Positions 10,969-21,506 are shown, counted from the first letter of the stretch. The stretch: 64,000 bases of DNA from Oopsacas minuta (GCA_024704765.1 JAKMXF010000210.1:496001-560000), one strand, 5' to 3'. Translations and numbers: made by a program. The notes: generated from the sequence alone by a model not told the origin.

Positions 10969-11120
10969 CAGTGGAACCCCGGAAATACGGTCACCCTCGG
11001 GACCGAGAAAAATGGCCGTAATTGTGAAACTTTTTGAAAGAAACCATATTCTATAGTATATTAACCGGGACTTTAAAAGTGGCCGCTATTCTGGGGTGGC
11101 CGTTAAGCGGGGTTCCAATC
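10969..11120. mobile_element. 152-bp MITE, pogo/Tigger-like termini, TA duplication
   Basis: The element begins CAGTGGAACCCCGGAAATAC and its other end, read inverted, is GATTGGAACCCCGCTTAACG; the imperfect inverted repeats extend for roughly 30 bp (both continue with CGG(T/C)CACCC). A TA dinucleotide flanks each side (10967-10968 and 11121-11122). Non-autonomous derivatives of pogo/Tigger elements characteristically start CAGTNGAACC and use TA targets. The interior has no coding capacity. It lies between the divergent copy A collagen gene and POLR3K, ending 66 bp before the POLR3K start codon, so it may contribute to that promoter or 5' leader. Confidence 0.85.
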
Positions 11121-11186
11121 TATATAATTTATATGAATAATTTTTATCCATTTTTGTTACTTTATGTTATTCTTAGATCGATAATA

Positions 11187-11516
11187 ATGGCATACTTTTG
11201 CCCTTATTGTGGAAACTTGCTTAATGTTGAAGTACGAGGTACTGATTCAAATAGGTTGGCCTGTATGACGTGTCCACATGTTTATGAAATTTTTCAACAG
11301 ATCGTTATTAAGCGTTACCCGAGATTGAAAGAGGTAGACGACGTGCTCGGCGGTTCTTCAGCCTGGGAAAATGTCGATTCAACGGAAGAAACTTGTCCAA
11401 AATGCAAACACAAGCGAGCTTACTACCTGCAAATACAAACCAGGTCTGCTGATGAGCCTATGACTGTATTTTACAAATGTTGTAACGTTCCATGTGGCCA
11501 TAGATGGAAGGATTAA
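11187..11516 (+). CDS. POLR3K: RNA polymerase III subunit RPC10 (RPC11, TFIIS-like)
   Basis: This small zinc-ribbon subunit of RNA polymerase III supports transcript cleavage, termination and re-initiation. The start was set at the ATG preceding [11 protein letters not shown], giving 109 residues against 108 in vertebrates; codons open upstream of it give an unrelated hydrophobic stretch. The N-terminal ribbon has CPYC and CMTCP; the linker [20 protein letters not shown] is family-typical; the C-terminal ribbon has CPKC, the catalytic-loop motif [10 protein letters not shown] and [13 protein letters not shown]. It is a single exon. A 152 bp MITE ends 66 bp upstream of the start. Function and assignment are firm. 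Confidence 0.97.
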   Translation: MAYFCPYCGNLLNVEVRGTDSNRLACMTCPHVYEIFQQIVIKRYPRLKEVDDVLGGSSAWENVDSTEETCPKCKHKRAYYLQIQTRSADEPMTVFYKCCNVPCGHRWKD

Positions 11517-11878
11517 GGATAGCACATAGTTGTGCTGAAAAGGATTTTGTTTGCCGTTAGTTTGTAAACATTGATTAAACTATTTGACAATCTTGTTTCC
11601 AAATGTAAAATTACCCTTCCCATTCATTACCATAATTTAATTGGTATCAGGCTTTTGTTTCCACATTTTATGTGTACCAAATTATTTCGTTACTAAATAT
11701 CTCATTAGCGAAGGGTTATTTTCAGGGCTGAGAGTCTGTGTAATATTACTGTACATTCATGTACCAGATGCCCCATACCCTGCCCTGGGTATGTACTATG
11801 TATTTTCATTTCTAATATTTCTACAAACATTTAGATCTGCTCAGAACTTTCCTTAATAGATTATTTTTATATACAAAT
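11517..11878. other. Gene-free gap
   Basis: A 362 bp AT-rich interval lies between POLR3K and TMTC3. A short open frame in it has no recognisable features. No RNA gene or repeat was seen. Confidence 0.6.
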
Positions 11879-14341
11879 ATGAATTGGAAGTTATCACATA
11901 CTAATGTGAAGATTGGATGCTTTATCATATCATGTCTCTGTTATATAAATTCTCTGTGGGGAGATTTTTGTTTTGATGATATTTCAGCCATTGTAGAAAA
12001 CAAAGATCTACGTCCAGGAACTCCCTTACTAAACCTATTGCAAAATGATTTCTGGGGTACACCCATGCATATAGAGGGCAGTCACAAGTCTTATAGGCCT
12101 TTAACTATATTTACGTTCAGAATTAATTACTATTTTGACGGGTTGCAACCCATAAGCTATCATATTGTTAATGTCCTATTGCATGGGATAGTGACTTATT
12201 TGTTCACTTCATTCGTTTCAGAAATTTCAGATAATTGTTGTATTGCTCTAATTTCAGGATTGCTTTTTGCAATTCATCCTATTCACACTGAAGCCATTGC
12301 TGGTCTAGTTGGAAGAGCTGAATCTCTCTCGGGAATATTCTTTCTATTAGTTTTATTTATTTACTCAAGAGCAAGTAATCACACTGGTTTGATTTATTGT
12401 ATAGAGATGGTATTATTGTATCTAGCTACGCTCTGTTCAATTTTAAGTAAAGAAGTAGGTATCACTGTGATTGCAATTTGCTGTGTCTACGATGCTCTAT
12501 ACACTGAAAAAATAGTCGTATTAAATTTCTTGTTGCCAACTTCTCCTATAGTCTGGTTTAAGAAATATAGTAGTATTTTGAAACGAATCACTCACCTACT
12601 CATTTTCACGCTTACTATATTATTCCTACGCATTAAGATAAACGGTCCAGGTCTACCGAGTTTTACACCATTAGATAATCCAGCTAATTATTCTCCATTT
12701 CCCACGCGTCAATTATCTTTTCTATATCTTTGTTTTATTAATACAGGGCTACTCTTCTGCCCTTCCTTTTTATGTGCGGACTGGACCATGCAAACAGTAC
12801 CTTTGATAGAATCCCCGTTAGATCCCAGAAATATCCTTACTTTACTCACATTTTCAGGTTACTTTATGCTTGGAATATGGGCCATTTCAGATAATACCTA
12901 CGACAAGAGGTTAGTATTAATGGCTCTGTCTATTATTATATTCCCTTATATACCGGCCTCAAATCTATTCTTCCCGGTAGGATTTGTAATAGCAGAAAGG
13001 ATACTATATCTACCCAGCATGGGGATGTGTTTATTGGTCGCATTGGGAGTAAATAAGTTAATGAAAATTAGAAAAGTTAAATATCTATGTTATCTATTCC
13101 TTTGTATAACCTGCTTATTCTACTGTACGAAAACAATGGTTAGAAACTTGGATTGGTCGAATGATTATTCACTTTTCAAATCGGGAATTAAAATAAATAA
13201 ACATAATGCTAAACTCTACAACAACTTAGGACATGTGTTTGAAAACCGTGAGCAATATCAAGAGGCAGAAGAGCTGTTCCTTAAAGCATCAGGTATCCAA
13301 CCGGACGATACTGGTTCTTGGATTAATCTAGGACGAGTTTTGAAAGCACAAAAACGTTATAACGAATCTGAGCTAGCATTAAAAACTGCCCTGCAGCAAA
13401 TGCCTAATATTACTGAGAAAGGTCAGTCGTTTAGAATTGCTCCTAATTTCTTGAATGTGTATTTTAACTACGCTAATCTGTTATCACAAAATCCTACACG
13501 TTATAAAGAGGCCGAGAATTATTATAAGACAACTCTACGAGTACGTCCTGATATGCCAGAAGCACACATGAACTATGGAAACTTGCTAATTAAAATTGGA
13601 GATTTTGATTCGGCATTGTCGCATTTTCAGATGGCTATTGACAAGAAACCAGATTACGCAGATGCCTATTATAACATGGCTACTACTTACCTTAAGAAGA
13701 AGGATAGTGCTACCGGCGAAAAGAATTTAAGGATAACATTATCTCTAGATCCTAACCACATACATGGGCTAGTTAATCTCGCCAACCTCTTACTCGAATA
13801 TGATACCTTAAAATCTCGTGATGAAGCAATGCTCTTATTCAAAAGAGTATTAGAGATTGATCCCAGCAATGAGCTAGCGTTGTTTAGCCTTGGTCTACTC
13901 TTCTCAGATGATGGCTTACACCAACAGGCAGAGGAAATGTTCTTACAGACAGTCAATGTAAATCCATTACATAAAAGCGCTCTATTCAACCTCGGATTTT
14001 ATGCTCTGACTTTCAAGAATTTTGTAAAGTGTATTGAGTACTTAGGTATACTTGTTGCAAACTATCCAGCCCATTTCCGTGGTATTTTCAATCTAGCGGA
14101 TTGTTATATGCATATTTCTGATAGAGAAAACGCGAAATTATACTATAAATTAACGCTTGAATTAGATCCCAACTTTACACCTGCTCTACACAATTTAGGT
14201 GTAGCATTGGCTCAAGAAAATGATTTTTTGGAAGCTATCGCTCTATTTGAACAAGTTTTGATACTTGAACCAAGTCACCAGAATGCTAAAATATATTTAG
14301 ACCTCTCGAAAAACGAGTTATATGGTAAATCTAAGCATTAG
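11879..14341 (+). CDS. TMTC3: Transmembrane O-mannosyltransferase TMTC3
   Basis: TMTC proteins are ER membrane enzymes that add O-linked mannose to cadherin domains. The 820-residue protein has an N-terminal multi-membrane-span GT-C type region (about 1-430) and a C-terminal lumenal run of TPR units (about 440-815). The first lumenal loop has FDDISAIVENKDL, the NDFWGTP box and SHKSYRPLTIFTFR, which match TMTC3 more closely than TMTC1, 2 or 4 from memory; an acidic pair (DD) there corresponds to the catalytic position of GT-C enzymes. HPIHTEAIAGLVGRAE in the second loop is also family-typical. Vertebrate TMTC3 is about 914 residues, so the C-terminus is somewhat shorter here. The gene is intronless. 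Confidence 0.93.
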   Translation: MNWKLSHTNVKIGCFIISCLCYINSLWGDFCFDDISAIVENKDLRPGTPLLNLLQNDFWGTPMHIEGSHKSYRPLTIFTFRINYYFDGLQPISYHIVNVLLHGIVTYLFTSFVSEISDNCCIALISGLLFAIHPIHTEAIAGLVGRAESLSGIFFLLVLFIYSRASNHTGLIYCIEMVLLYLATLCSILSKEVGITVIAICCVYDALYTEKIVVLNFLLPTSPIVWFKKYSSILKRITHLLIFTLTILFLRIKINGPGLPSFTPLDNPANYSPFPTRQLSFLYLCFINTGLLFCPSFLCADWTMQTVPLIESPLDPRNILTLLTFSGYFMLGIWAISDNTYDKRLVLMALSIIIFPYIPASNLFFPVGFVIAERILYLPSMGMCLLVALGVNKLMKIRKVKYLCYLFLCITCLFYCTKTMVRNLDWSNDYSLFKSGIKINKHNAKLYNNLGHVFENREQYQEAEELFLKASGIQPDDTGSWINLGRVLKAQKRYNESELALKTALQQMPNITEKGQSFRIAPNFLNVYFNYANLLSQNPTRYKEAENYYKTTLRVRPDMPEAHMNYGNLLIKIGDFDSALSHFQMAIDKKPDYADAYYNMATTYLKKKDSATGEKNLRITLSLDPNHIHGLVNLANLLLEYDTLKSRDEAMLLFKRVLEIDPSNELALFSLGLLFSDDGLHQQAEEMFLQTVNVNPLHKSALFNLGFYALTFKNFVKCIEYLGILVANYPAHFRGIFNLADCYMHISDRENAKLYYKLTLELDPNFTPALHNLGVALAQENDFLEAIALFEQVLILEPSHQNAKIYLDLSKNELYGKSKH

Positions 14342-14937
14342 TTTTTAAACTTTTAATATAATATTTTGATATTAAATCACTTATTTGTTGAATTTTAACA
14401 ATTTTATTCTTAAAATACATAAAATTGGTATAAATTAGATAATTATTGAGATTACTAACCTGATATGGATGCTCTGATGATAAAATATCCTTTCTTCAAT
14501 CAAATTCAGTGAAAATTGAACTGTAAAATAAGAATAAATTATGCAAACAGACAATTTATAACTAGGCCGATGCTCATATTACTTTGTTTGCAATTTAACT
14601 CCACTAACAATTCTATATTCACTGTTAAACTCCTACTCTACAATAGAGTTGATTTCTAATTAACTTTCATTATCTATTCAGGAATTATCCAGAGTAGGCT
14701 ATACATTGACTATTTTTAATAAATCAATCCATGTAAACATGGCCTTGTAGTGAATATTGTGAGAGATCTACTAATTTTACTCGAATAAAAATGTGTTTGA
14801 TCACTGTGTTTATGTGAGTGGTTTTCGAATGAATAATTAATTTGTGTATTGGCTATCTTCCAGCATATTTGTATTAAATTCATGAATTTCTTTGATAATT
14901 TACATTATTTCACTGAAGATCTGTTATCAACTCTAAA
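14342..14937. other. Gene-free gap
   Basis: A 596 bp very AT-rich interval separates TMTC3 and ATPAF1. No coding frame, RNA gene or clear repeat was seen. Confidence 0.6.
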
Positions 14938-15726
14938 ATGAATTTGAGTTTATTTATCAAGAATGTTTGCAATAAAATCACACTATCATTGGTAACCCCT
15001 ACAGTAAAACTTCCCATTGGATATATGTGTTTATCCCATGATGATACCATAAGAGGGATGCAAGACAATCCTTTCTTTGAGAAATATAAAAAGCAACTTC
15101 ATAAAGTTAAAAACAATTCGAATAACCAAATTCCTCGAAAGATACCTAATCAGCCACGAATTAATCTGAATAAAAATGATACCAAATCTCAGTCGAAACA
15201 ACCTTTGGATTCTATACTAGATATTAGCAAACTCTTGGATAATACCAGTGAAGAGATAGCTGATATTTGGAATAGTTACCATTCAAATTTAGATTGTATA
15301 CATGGTACACTTCCAGCAGACAGTTACACCCTTACATCTACTCAAGGTACTCTTTGTCCTTACTTTATCTACCCCTTACCCTCTGATACAGGGTATAAGT
15401 TCATGTTCCAACAGTTTTCTAATAACCAATTTCATTTCACTGCCCTAGAAGATTACAATTCATTAAAAGAACATGCTCCTGTCTATCTAAGTATGTCCTA
15501 CTACTCAGAGCTTGCTAAGGAGAAAGATATTGTTCTTATGGCTGGAAAGTTTGACCTAGAGAAGATGAAAACGGAAGAAGCACAGTTATTAGCTCATTTT
15601 GTGCAGTTATACTATGGACAAAACAACAAAGAGAGAATTGAACTTATAAGGAGTTTCAATTTTACTCCTAACTTGTTTGATTATAAACAACTTATACAGC
15701 AATTCAAACAACTCACTTTTATGTAA
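14938..15726 (+). CDS. ATPAF1: ATP synthase F1 assembly factor 1 (ATP11 family)
   Basis: This mitochondrial chaperone binds the F1 beta subunit and prevents its aggregation before assembly of the alpha3-beta3 hexamer. The 262-residue protein starts with a probable targeting sequence (about 1-40), followed by NPFFEKYKKQL, a lysine/asparagine-rich low-complexity segment, and the conserved ATP11 region: LDISKLLDNTSEEIADIWNSYH, the CPYFIYPLP strand, FHFTALEDYN, and a closing IVLMAGKFDLEKMKTEEAQ helix pair. These align along the whole length with metazoan ATPAF1. The gene is a single exon; an AATAAA at 15730-15735 lies just after the stop. Confidence 0.92.
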   Translation: MNLSLFIKNVCNKITLSLVTPTVKLPIGYMCLSHDDTIRGMQDNPFFEKYKKQLHKVKNNSNNQIPRKIPNQPRINLNKNDTKSQSKQPLDSILDISKLLDNTSEEIADIWNSYHSNLDCIHGTLPADSYTLTSTQGTLCPYFIYPLPSDTGYKFMFQQFSNNQFHFTALEDYNSLKEHAPVYLSMSYYSELAKEKDIVLMAGKFDLEKMKTEEAQLLAHFVQLYYGQNNKERIELIRSFNFTPNLFDYKQLIQQFKQLTFM

Positions 15727-15759
15727 ACAAATAAATTCTTGCAATCTTTAAGTTTAACT

Positions 15760-15775
15760 GGGGGGAGAGGGGGGG
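15760..15775 (+). other. G-run, possible quadruplex
   Basis: Two runs of six and seven G separated by AGA lie just downstream of ATPAF1 in an otherwise AT-rich sequence. Four G-triplets could stack as a quadruplex, but nothing else supports a role. Confidence 0.4.
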
Positions 15776-15953
15776 TAATTCCAGCATAGATCACTAATAA
15801 CACGTAATATTATTTTAGCATCCTCATCTCTTACTTATTCTACTCACTTTGCTTAAGTTTTATATATTTTTGTCAAAGGTGTAGTTTATATTTATACTTA
15901 TATTCACACAGAGTATTATTTTCGGACTACAAATTATAATAAGAAAGTTAGAA

Positions 15954-18314
15954 ATGGTTGAAAGAGTTGGTCTAATCGGGCGTGGAAAAGATTTCCTTCA
16001 GATCCCACTCGATTCTATTTCTGTTAAAGTTAATATTTATGGAATACTCGCACACTTTGAGGCTTCCCTGACCTATACTAACTCAACTAAAGATCCTATC
16101 GAGGTTGAGTTTAAGCATCCACTTCATAACGAGTCTGTTTTGATTGGAATTGAAGCTGTAATTGACGGCCGAAAGATCAAAGGAATCGTGAAAGAGAAAG
16201 GAGAAGCTAAGACAGAATATGAGGACGCTATTTCCAGTGGTAAGACTGCAGCTCTAGTAGAAGAGAATTCACAAGATATCTTAGGTATCCTCCTTGGTAA
16301 CCTACCTCCTGGTAAGAATGCTACCATCAGTTTACAGCTGTTACAACAGCTGGATGTTGAACAAGATGGTATACATTTACTACTGCCTACAACACTGAAA
16401 CCTAGATATGAACTAGGTGGATCACAAGCACAAGCACCACCGAGTTATACTGCCATGATTGAGACAGTAGTCCCAGCAATTTACAAATTCAGTTTTGAGT
16501 TATTTCTAGTCGGAGAAATCGGAAAATTGAAACAGATTACTTCACCTTCTCACAAAATAGCGGAATTCTATGGTAGTGATGGTCGTAAAGGAATTCAGGT
16601 AACATCTCCTGATCCCTTAAACAATGATCTTGTCGTTTACATTGACTTTGATGATATTAACCCTCTTTCAGCTCTAATAGAACCACCTCTCCCTGAGAGA
16701 GGAGAGAAGCCAGCTCAGCATCCGTATATTGACAACCCTGCTGTGCTATTGACATTTATGCCTAATTCTCATCAAACAGATTTGTGTGGGAATGGAGAGT
16801 TTGTTTTTGTGATAGATCAGAGCGGCAGTATGAGTGGGACTCCTATTATCGAGGCTCGTGAGACCTTAGACATGCTTCTACGTAGTCTCTCTCCTGGCTG
16901 TTACTTCAACATTATTGGATTCGGAACAAGTTATGTGTCACTGTTTCCAGGAGGTAGCGTGGAGTATACCCAGGTTAATCTGGATAAAGCTGTGAAGCAT
17001 GTCTCTACTTTGACAGCTAATTTAGGAGGTACAGAAATCTTACAACCTCTCCAGTATGTGTTCTCCAAAAAATCAATACCAGGCCTGACTAGACAGCTGT
17101 TCCTCCTGACAGATGGGGGAGTATCCAATATAGACGATATTGTTAAGACTGTAGCGGATAATTCGTCTCATACACGTGCATTTACATTCGGGATAGGCTC
17201 AGGTGTGTCTACTGAGCTAGTTAACAAGGTAGCTAAAGCAGGCAAGGGTAAGGCTGTGTTTATATCTAGTAAGGATCGGATGCAGGCTAGGGTAATGGAA
17301 GTGATGGTTACCGCGATGTCTCCCAGCTACACAGATATATCCGTTACTGGTAGCAAAAGCATGGTTGTATACCCCCAATCTATTCCTGTTTTGTTTGAGA
17401 ATGAGCCTTTCGTTGTAGTAGGGTTTTTTAATGAGAAGATTTTTAAGGGAGAGAAGATTACAGCAACACTTAAATACTCTTCTCAAGCTGAAACAAAGAA
17501 AACGACAATTCAATTCACGTTAGCAGACAATGTATCTACTCACTTTCCTAATCTACCTCTGCAATTAGTGCATCAGTTCGGTGTAAGTAAGGCCCTGAGA
17601 GATCTCGAAGGAACTATCTCTTCTAAGGATGAGTGTATAATACTAAGTTGTTATTCTAATATAATGTCTAAGCATACGTCATTTGTAGCTATAGGAGAGG
17701 ACCAGCACCAAATGATTGAAGGCTCTATGAAGATGTATAATGTCAGGATAAATACACTAGCATATGACTCTCCCATGTTAGGTGGTATTCCAATGATGTG
17801 TTCTGCTGCTCCACCTCCTCCTCAGGCATATCATGGACGTTTTTCTAGCGCAGACAGTGGTTCTTTTGGATTTTTGTCTACACCGCCAGTCATGGGTGAG
17901 GATATGGGGTTTGATGATTCTGATGATTCTTATAACGAATCCAATCCTTACGCTTTACTTACTGGCATCCCTGACAGCTCTTGCTCTGTAAAATCATCAT
18001 ATTCGAAACCAACTGGTCATCAGGGTATCATGACGCTACAAAAAGCAGAGGGATATTGGGAATATTCTGGACAACTGGAAAGTCAGTTGGGATGCAAACA
18101 AGCTAAGGACTATTGTCCTAAAGATATTGATGATATCTCAATTTGGATAACTGTCCTCTGTCTGAGTTACTTACAAAAACAGTTCCAAGAGTACAAGAGT
18201 GAATGGTTACTTGTCTACAAGAAGGGAGAGAGATGGGTCAAATCTAAAATGAAGAATTGCAAACTATCTTACGAACAGTTATTCGATTTGGCGACTGACT
18301 TTCTAAAGAGATAG
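15954..18314 (+). CDS. VIT and VWA domain protein, VWA5A-like
   Basis: The protein (786 residues) resembles VWA5A (BCSC-1/LOH11CR2A). A VIT domain occupies about 1-135, with the family motifs VEVEFKHPLHNESVL-like strand and GKTAALVEENSQDILGILLGNLPPG. A VWA domain spans about 275-450 with an intact metal site, DQSGSM, and the ILLTDGG-type strand. A proline-rich linker with SSADSGSFG-like repeats precedes a short C-terminal helical module (about 690-785) of the type that follows the linker in VWA5A. No signal peptide or membrane span is present, so it is probably cytosolic. The function of the family is poorly known; a link to tumour suppression is reported for the human gene. The ATG at 15954 is preceded by AGAA. 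The gene is intronless. Confidence 0.88.
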   Translation: MVERVGLIGRGKDFLQIPLDSISVKVNIYGILAHFEASLTYTNSTKDPIEVEFKHPLHNESVLIGIEAVIDGRKIKGIVKEKGEAKTEYEDAISSGKTAALVEENSQDILGILLGNLPPGKNATISLQLLQQLDVEQDGIHLLLPTTLKPRYELGGSQAQAPPSYTAMIETVVPAIYKFSFELFLVGEIGKLKQITSPSHKIAEFYGSDGRKGIQVTSPDPLNNDLVVYIDFDDINPLSALIEPPLPERGEKPAQHPYIDNPAVLLTFMPNSHQTDLCGNGEFVFVIDQSGSMSGTPIIEARETLDMLLRSLSPGCYFNIIGFGTSYVSLFPGGSVEYTQVNLDKAVKHVSTLTANLGGTEILQPLQYVFSKKSIPGLTRQLFLLTDGGVSNIDDIVKTVADNSSHTRAFTFGIGSGVSTELVNKVAKAGKGKAVFISSKDRMQARVMEVMVTAMSPSYTDISVTGSKSMVVYPQSIPVLFENEPFVVVGFFNEKIFKGEKITATLKYSSQAETKKTTIQFTLADNVSTHFPNLPLQLVHQFGVSKALRDLEGTISSKDECIILSCYSNIMSKHTSFVAIGEDQHQMIEGSMKMYNVRINTLAYDSPMLGGIPMMCSAAPPPPQAYHGRFSSADSGSFGFLSTPPVMGEDMGFDDSDDSYNESNPYALLTGIPDSSCSVKSSYSKPTGHQGIMTLQKAEGYWEYSGQLESQLGCKQAKDYCPKDIDDISIWITVLCLSYLQKQFQEYKSEWLLVYKKGERWVKSKMKNCKLSYEQLFDLATDFLKR

Positions 18315-18536
18315 AATATGAATTATATATTTACATGTTCTATATAAATCTATATAGGCAGTGTATTTAGCTTGTCACAATAGACAAGAGTTCTCTACCT
18401 TGCTTGCGTATATATTGTTTGTGAACTCTTTAGAATTTATTAGATGAGACAAACTTTATTATGCATACGTAGTATAATGAAACCGGCTATAAACCGCACC
18501 TGTTTATATATAACTGATAACAGTTTCATAGCTAGA

Positions 18537-19680
18537 ATGAGTTTATGGGTAGATAAGTACAGACCTACTCAGCTGCATAAACTAGACTATCATCATGCGC
18601 TCTCCTCACAACTTAAGAGATTAGTGGACTCTGGAGATTTCCCTCATCTCTTGTTCTTTGGTCCCTCTGGCGCTGGTAAAAAGACTCGTATCATGTGTAC
18701 CTTAAGGGAAATGTATGGTGTAGGAGTAGAGAGATTAAGGATTGAAAATATAAACATTCAAACTCCCTCTAACAAGAAGATAGAATTAACAACGATAAAT
18801 AGCAATCATCATATAGAATTTAACCCGAGTGATGCGGGGATATATGACCGAGTAGTTGTGCAGGAAGTGCTAAAGAATATAGCTCAAATGCACACTTTAG
18901 ACACTGGATCACAGAGAGGATTTAAAGTTGTCGTATTGAACGAGGTGGATAAGTTGACTAGAGAGGCCCAACACTCACTTAGACGGACCATGGAGAAGTA
19001 TTCTAGCAACTGCAGACTTATCTTATGCTGCAATTCAACTGGTAGATATGATAACTATTTTACTTCTTATTATGCTAATTAAATATAATTATATTCTAGG
19101 TAAGGTAATAAGTCCTATTCGTAGCAGATGTCTAGGAATACGTGTACCAGCACCTTCTCACGAGGAGATATCACGTATATTGCATTATGTATGCAAGAAA
19201 GAAGGTGTGGTACTTCCTACCGAACTCTCTGGGAGGATCGCAGAAATGTCTAGAAGGAACCTCAGGCGTGCTCTTTTGATGGTAGAAGCTTGTCGGGTCC
19301 AGCAACACCCTATGTCCCCTGAACAATCCATCCCTCTTCCAGACTGGGAGCAATATATCAAGCAAACAGCTGATCTCATCCTGATGGAACAGAGCCCGAA
19401 ACAGTTGTTGGAAGTTAGAAGTCGGGTGTATGAACTGATGGCTCATGTCATTCCTGCTGACGTCATCATGAAGTATCTCTTGGAGGAACTGGTCAAGAGT
19501 TGTGACGGATCTATGAAGGCTGAGGTCATTACTGCTGCTGCAGAATTTGAACATAGAATTCATTTGGGTTCTAAACCAATATTCCATATCGAAGCCTTCG
19601 TTGCTAAATTCATGAGTATGTATAAGCGTTTCCTTGAAGAAGGTTTAGGAAACTTACAAGATATTGAAATGGATTTTTAG
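18537..19680 (+). CDS. RFC3: Replication factor C subunit 3, two exons
   Basis: RFC3 is a small subunit of the clamp loader that places PCNA on primed DNA. Exons 18537-19041 and 19100-19680 join through a 58 bp GT-AG intron, splitting a Gly codon, and give 361 residues against 356 in human. The ATG preceding SLWVDKYRP was chosen because that is the invariant N-terminus; the frame is open 31 codons further up without conserved sequence. Walker A is GPSGAGKKT, the Walker B region is VVLNEVDKL, the sensor 1 region is LILCCNST, and the arginine-finger SRC motif is PIRSRC. The C-terminal collar domain closes with EAFVAKFMSMYKRFLEEGL, as in metazoan RFC3. Confidence 0.97.
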
Positions 19681-19803
19681 TTTTGCGATTGTACTCACTT
19701 CACACTTCTATCTAATGAAGAAATTCTCAAAAACGTAGGTTAGTATAATAGGTATTGCTTACTATTATTTGTTCTTATTTACAAAATATTAGATTTACAT
19801 GTA

Positions 19804-21360
19804 ATGCGTACTCCATTGAGATTTCTGAGCACCTTATTGAATTATCCTCGATGTATCATTCTTAACAGAAATCGCAGAATAAATAAGTTTCCGCTGAATT
19901 TTCTAATTGCTTATTCACATTCCTATGCCTCCTATCAAGAACTAAAAGATAATCACTCAGCTCTAATCGATAGTTCTAGAATAAGAGATCCTAGAGATAT
20001 AAAACGTCATATCGAGGTAAATAAGAAAAAGTTAATTTGGGAGAGAATTAATGTTTTGTTGGATAAAGACAAACCCTGTTTAGAGTTATCTCCTCTCGCT
20101 GGTGTAGATCTCCCGTATGGAACCGTCCCTAATGCTGGTACCATATCATTGTTAGGTAGTATCTCTGGGGTTATGTGTTTGATCCTTGGTAACGATGCTA
20201 CTTGCAAGGGAGGAACTACGTTTCCTATTAATTTACACAAGACACAGCGTGCATTAAGGATATCAATGCAGAACTTAATCCCTGTTATTCATATCGTTGA
20301 TTCTGGTGGAGCTTTCCTGCCTCTACAAGCTGAAATATTTCCAGATGCTAACCATGGAGGTAGGATATTCTGCAACCAGGCTATAATATCTGCTATGAAA
20401 ATACCTCAAATAGCTTATGTATGTGGATCATGCACAGCTGGAGCTGCTTACATTCCTTCTATGAGTGACGAGGCTGTTATTGTGGAAGATATCGGTACTA
20501 TCTTTCTAGCCGGACCAGCGCTTGTTAAAGCAGCTACTGGCGAGGATACGTCTGCCAATGAATTAGGAGGAGCTATGCTACACTCCACCATAAGTGGAGG
20601 GACTGACTACTATTGTAGAAGCGAGGATGAAGCGTTTTTGTTGATACAGAAATTAGTTTGTAACTTTAATTTGAGTAGAGCCGATGAGGTAGAATATAGC
20701 AATGCAATAGATCCTACAGTTTGTGTTAAGTCAGTTATGGAGCATTATATTAAATCTGAATACTCTCAGATTCCAATGAAAGATCTGATAGTTAGTTTAG
20801 TTGATAAGAGTGATATGATAGAGTTTAAGAGTGAGTATGGGAAGCAAATAATCACTAGCTTCGCATCTATACAAAATAACACTGTTGGTATAATAGCTAA
20901 TAACGGCTCGATAGGCAGTACTGAAGCTCTGAAAGCTACACACTTTGTGCAACTTTGCAATCAACGTAATATCCCGCTCCTATTTATAGTTAACCTCCCT
21001 CCTCGTGTATCTACTCGTTCCCATAACATCAAGGAACAGTCTGGTTTAATTCAGTCTATTTCTCAGGCTAGCGTACCTATGATAACCCTCATAGTTGGCG
21101 AGTCTTCATACCCCGAAGCTTATACCATGTGCAGTCGTGCTTTCGAACCTAACTTCCTATTTGTTTGGCCAACAGCTAAGCACTCTTTTCAAGACGGTAC
21201 TCATAAGGATGCTTACTACGGTTCTGCTAGGCTGTGGGATGATGGAGTTATACTACCTGAAGACACCAGGAGGGTATTGGCACAATCTTTGAGATTCTCA
21301 CAAGTTTATAACAACAAAGATAAAAGCAAAAATTTACAAAATAAATATATTCGAATGTGA
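19804..21360 (+). CDS. MCCC2-like biotin-dependent carboxyltransferase, altered C-terminal half
   Basis: The family is the beta subunit of 3-methylcrotonyl-CoA carboxylase, a mitochondrial leucine-breakdown enzyme. The 518-residue protein has a basic targeting-like N-terminus and a well kept N-terminal half: KLIWERINVLLD, the SGGAFLPLQAEIFPD loop, CTAGAAYIPSM and GTIFLAGPALVKAATGED. The C-terminal half is less usual. The glycine-rich oxyanion loop that reads GGSYGAGNYGM in known members is GESSYPEAYTM here (about 435), the preceding ITGF segment is changed, and some 40 residues before the final SARLWDDGVI block are missing; typical length is about 563. It may be a diverged active enzyme or a non-catalytic paralogue. 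No frameshift is needed to read it. Confidence 0.8.
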   Translation: MRTPLRFLSTLLNYPRCIILNRNRRINKFPLNFLIAYSHSYASYQELKDNHSALIDSSRIRDPRDIKRHIEVNKKKLIWERINVLLDKDKPCLELSPLAGVDLPYGTVPNAGTISLLGSISGVMCLILGNDATCKGGTTFPINLHKTQRALRISMQNLIPVIHIVDSGGAFLPLQAEIFPDANHGGRIFCNQAIISAMKIPQIAYVCGSCTAGAAYIPSMSDEAVIVEDIGTIFLAGPALVKAATGEDTSANELGGAMLHSTISGGTDYYCRSEDEAFLLIQKLVCNFNLSRADEVEYSNAIDPTVCVKSVMEHYIKSEYSQIPMKDLIVSLVDKSDMIEFKSEYGKQIITSFASIQNNTVGIIANNGSIGSTEALKATHFVQLCNQRNIPLLFIVNLPPRVSTRSHNIKEQSGLIQSISQASVPMITLIVGESSYPEAYTMCSRAFEPNFLFVWPTAKHSFQDGTHKDAYYGSARLWDDGVILPEDTRRVLAQSLRFSQVYNNKDKSKNLQNKYIRM

Positions 21361-21506
21361 GCAGTTGTTTATACCATCTAGTTTTATGGAGATTTTACTT
21401 CCGAGATTAAAGTTATTTTCATCTAAATAATTGACAATAAATATGCGTGATTATTTGTGCGGGTTTTACACTTATTAAACACTTAGTTATACCTACTAAT
21501 TAAGAT

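Noticed and set aside
11641-11856. 71-residue frame upstream of TMTC3
   Set aside because: It begins with a non-ATG codon and reads as random hydrophobic sequence in AT-rich DNA.
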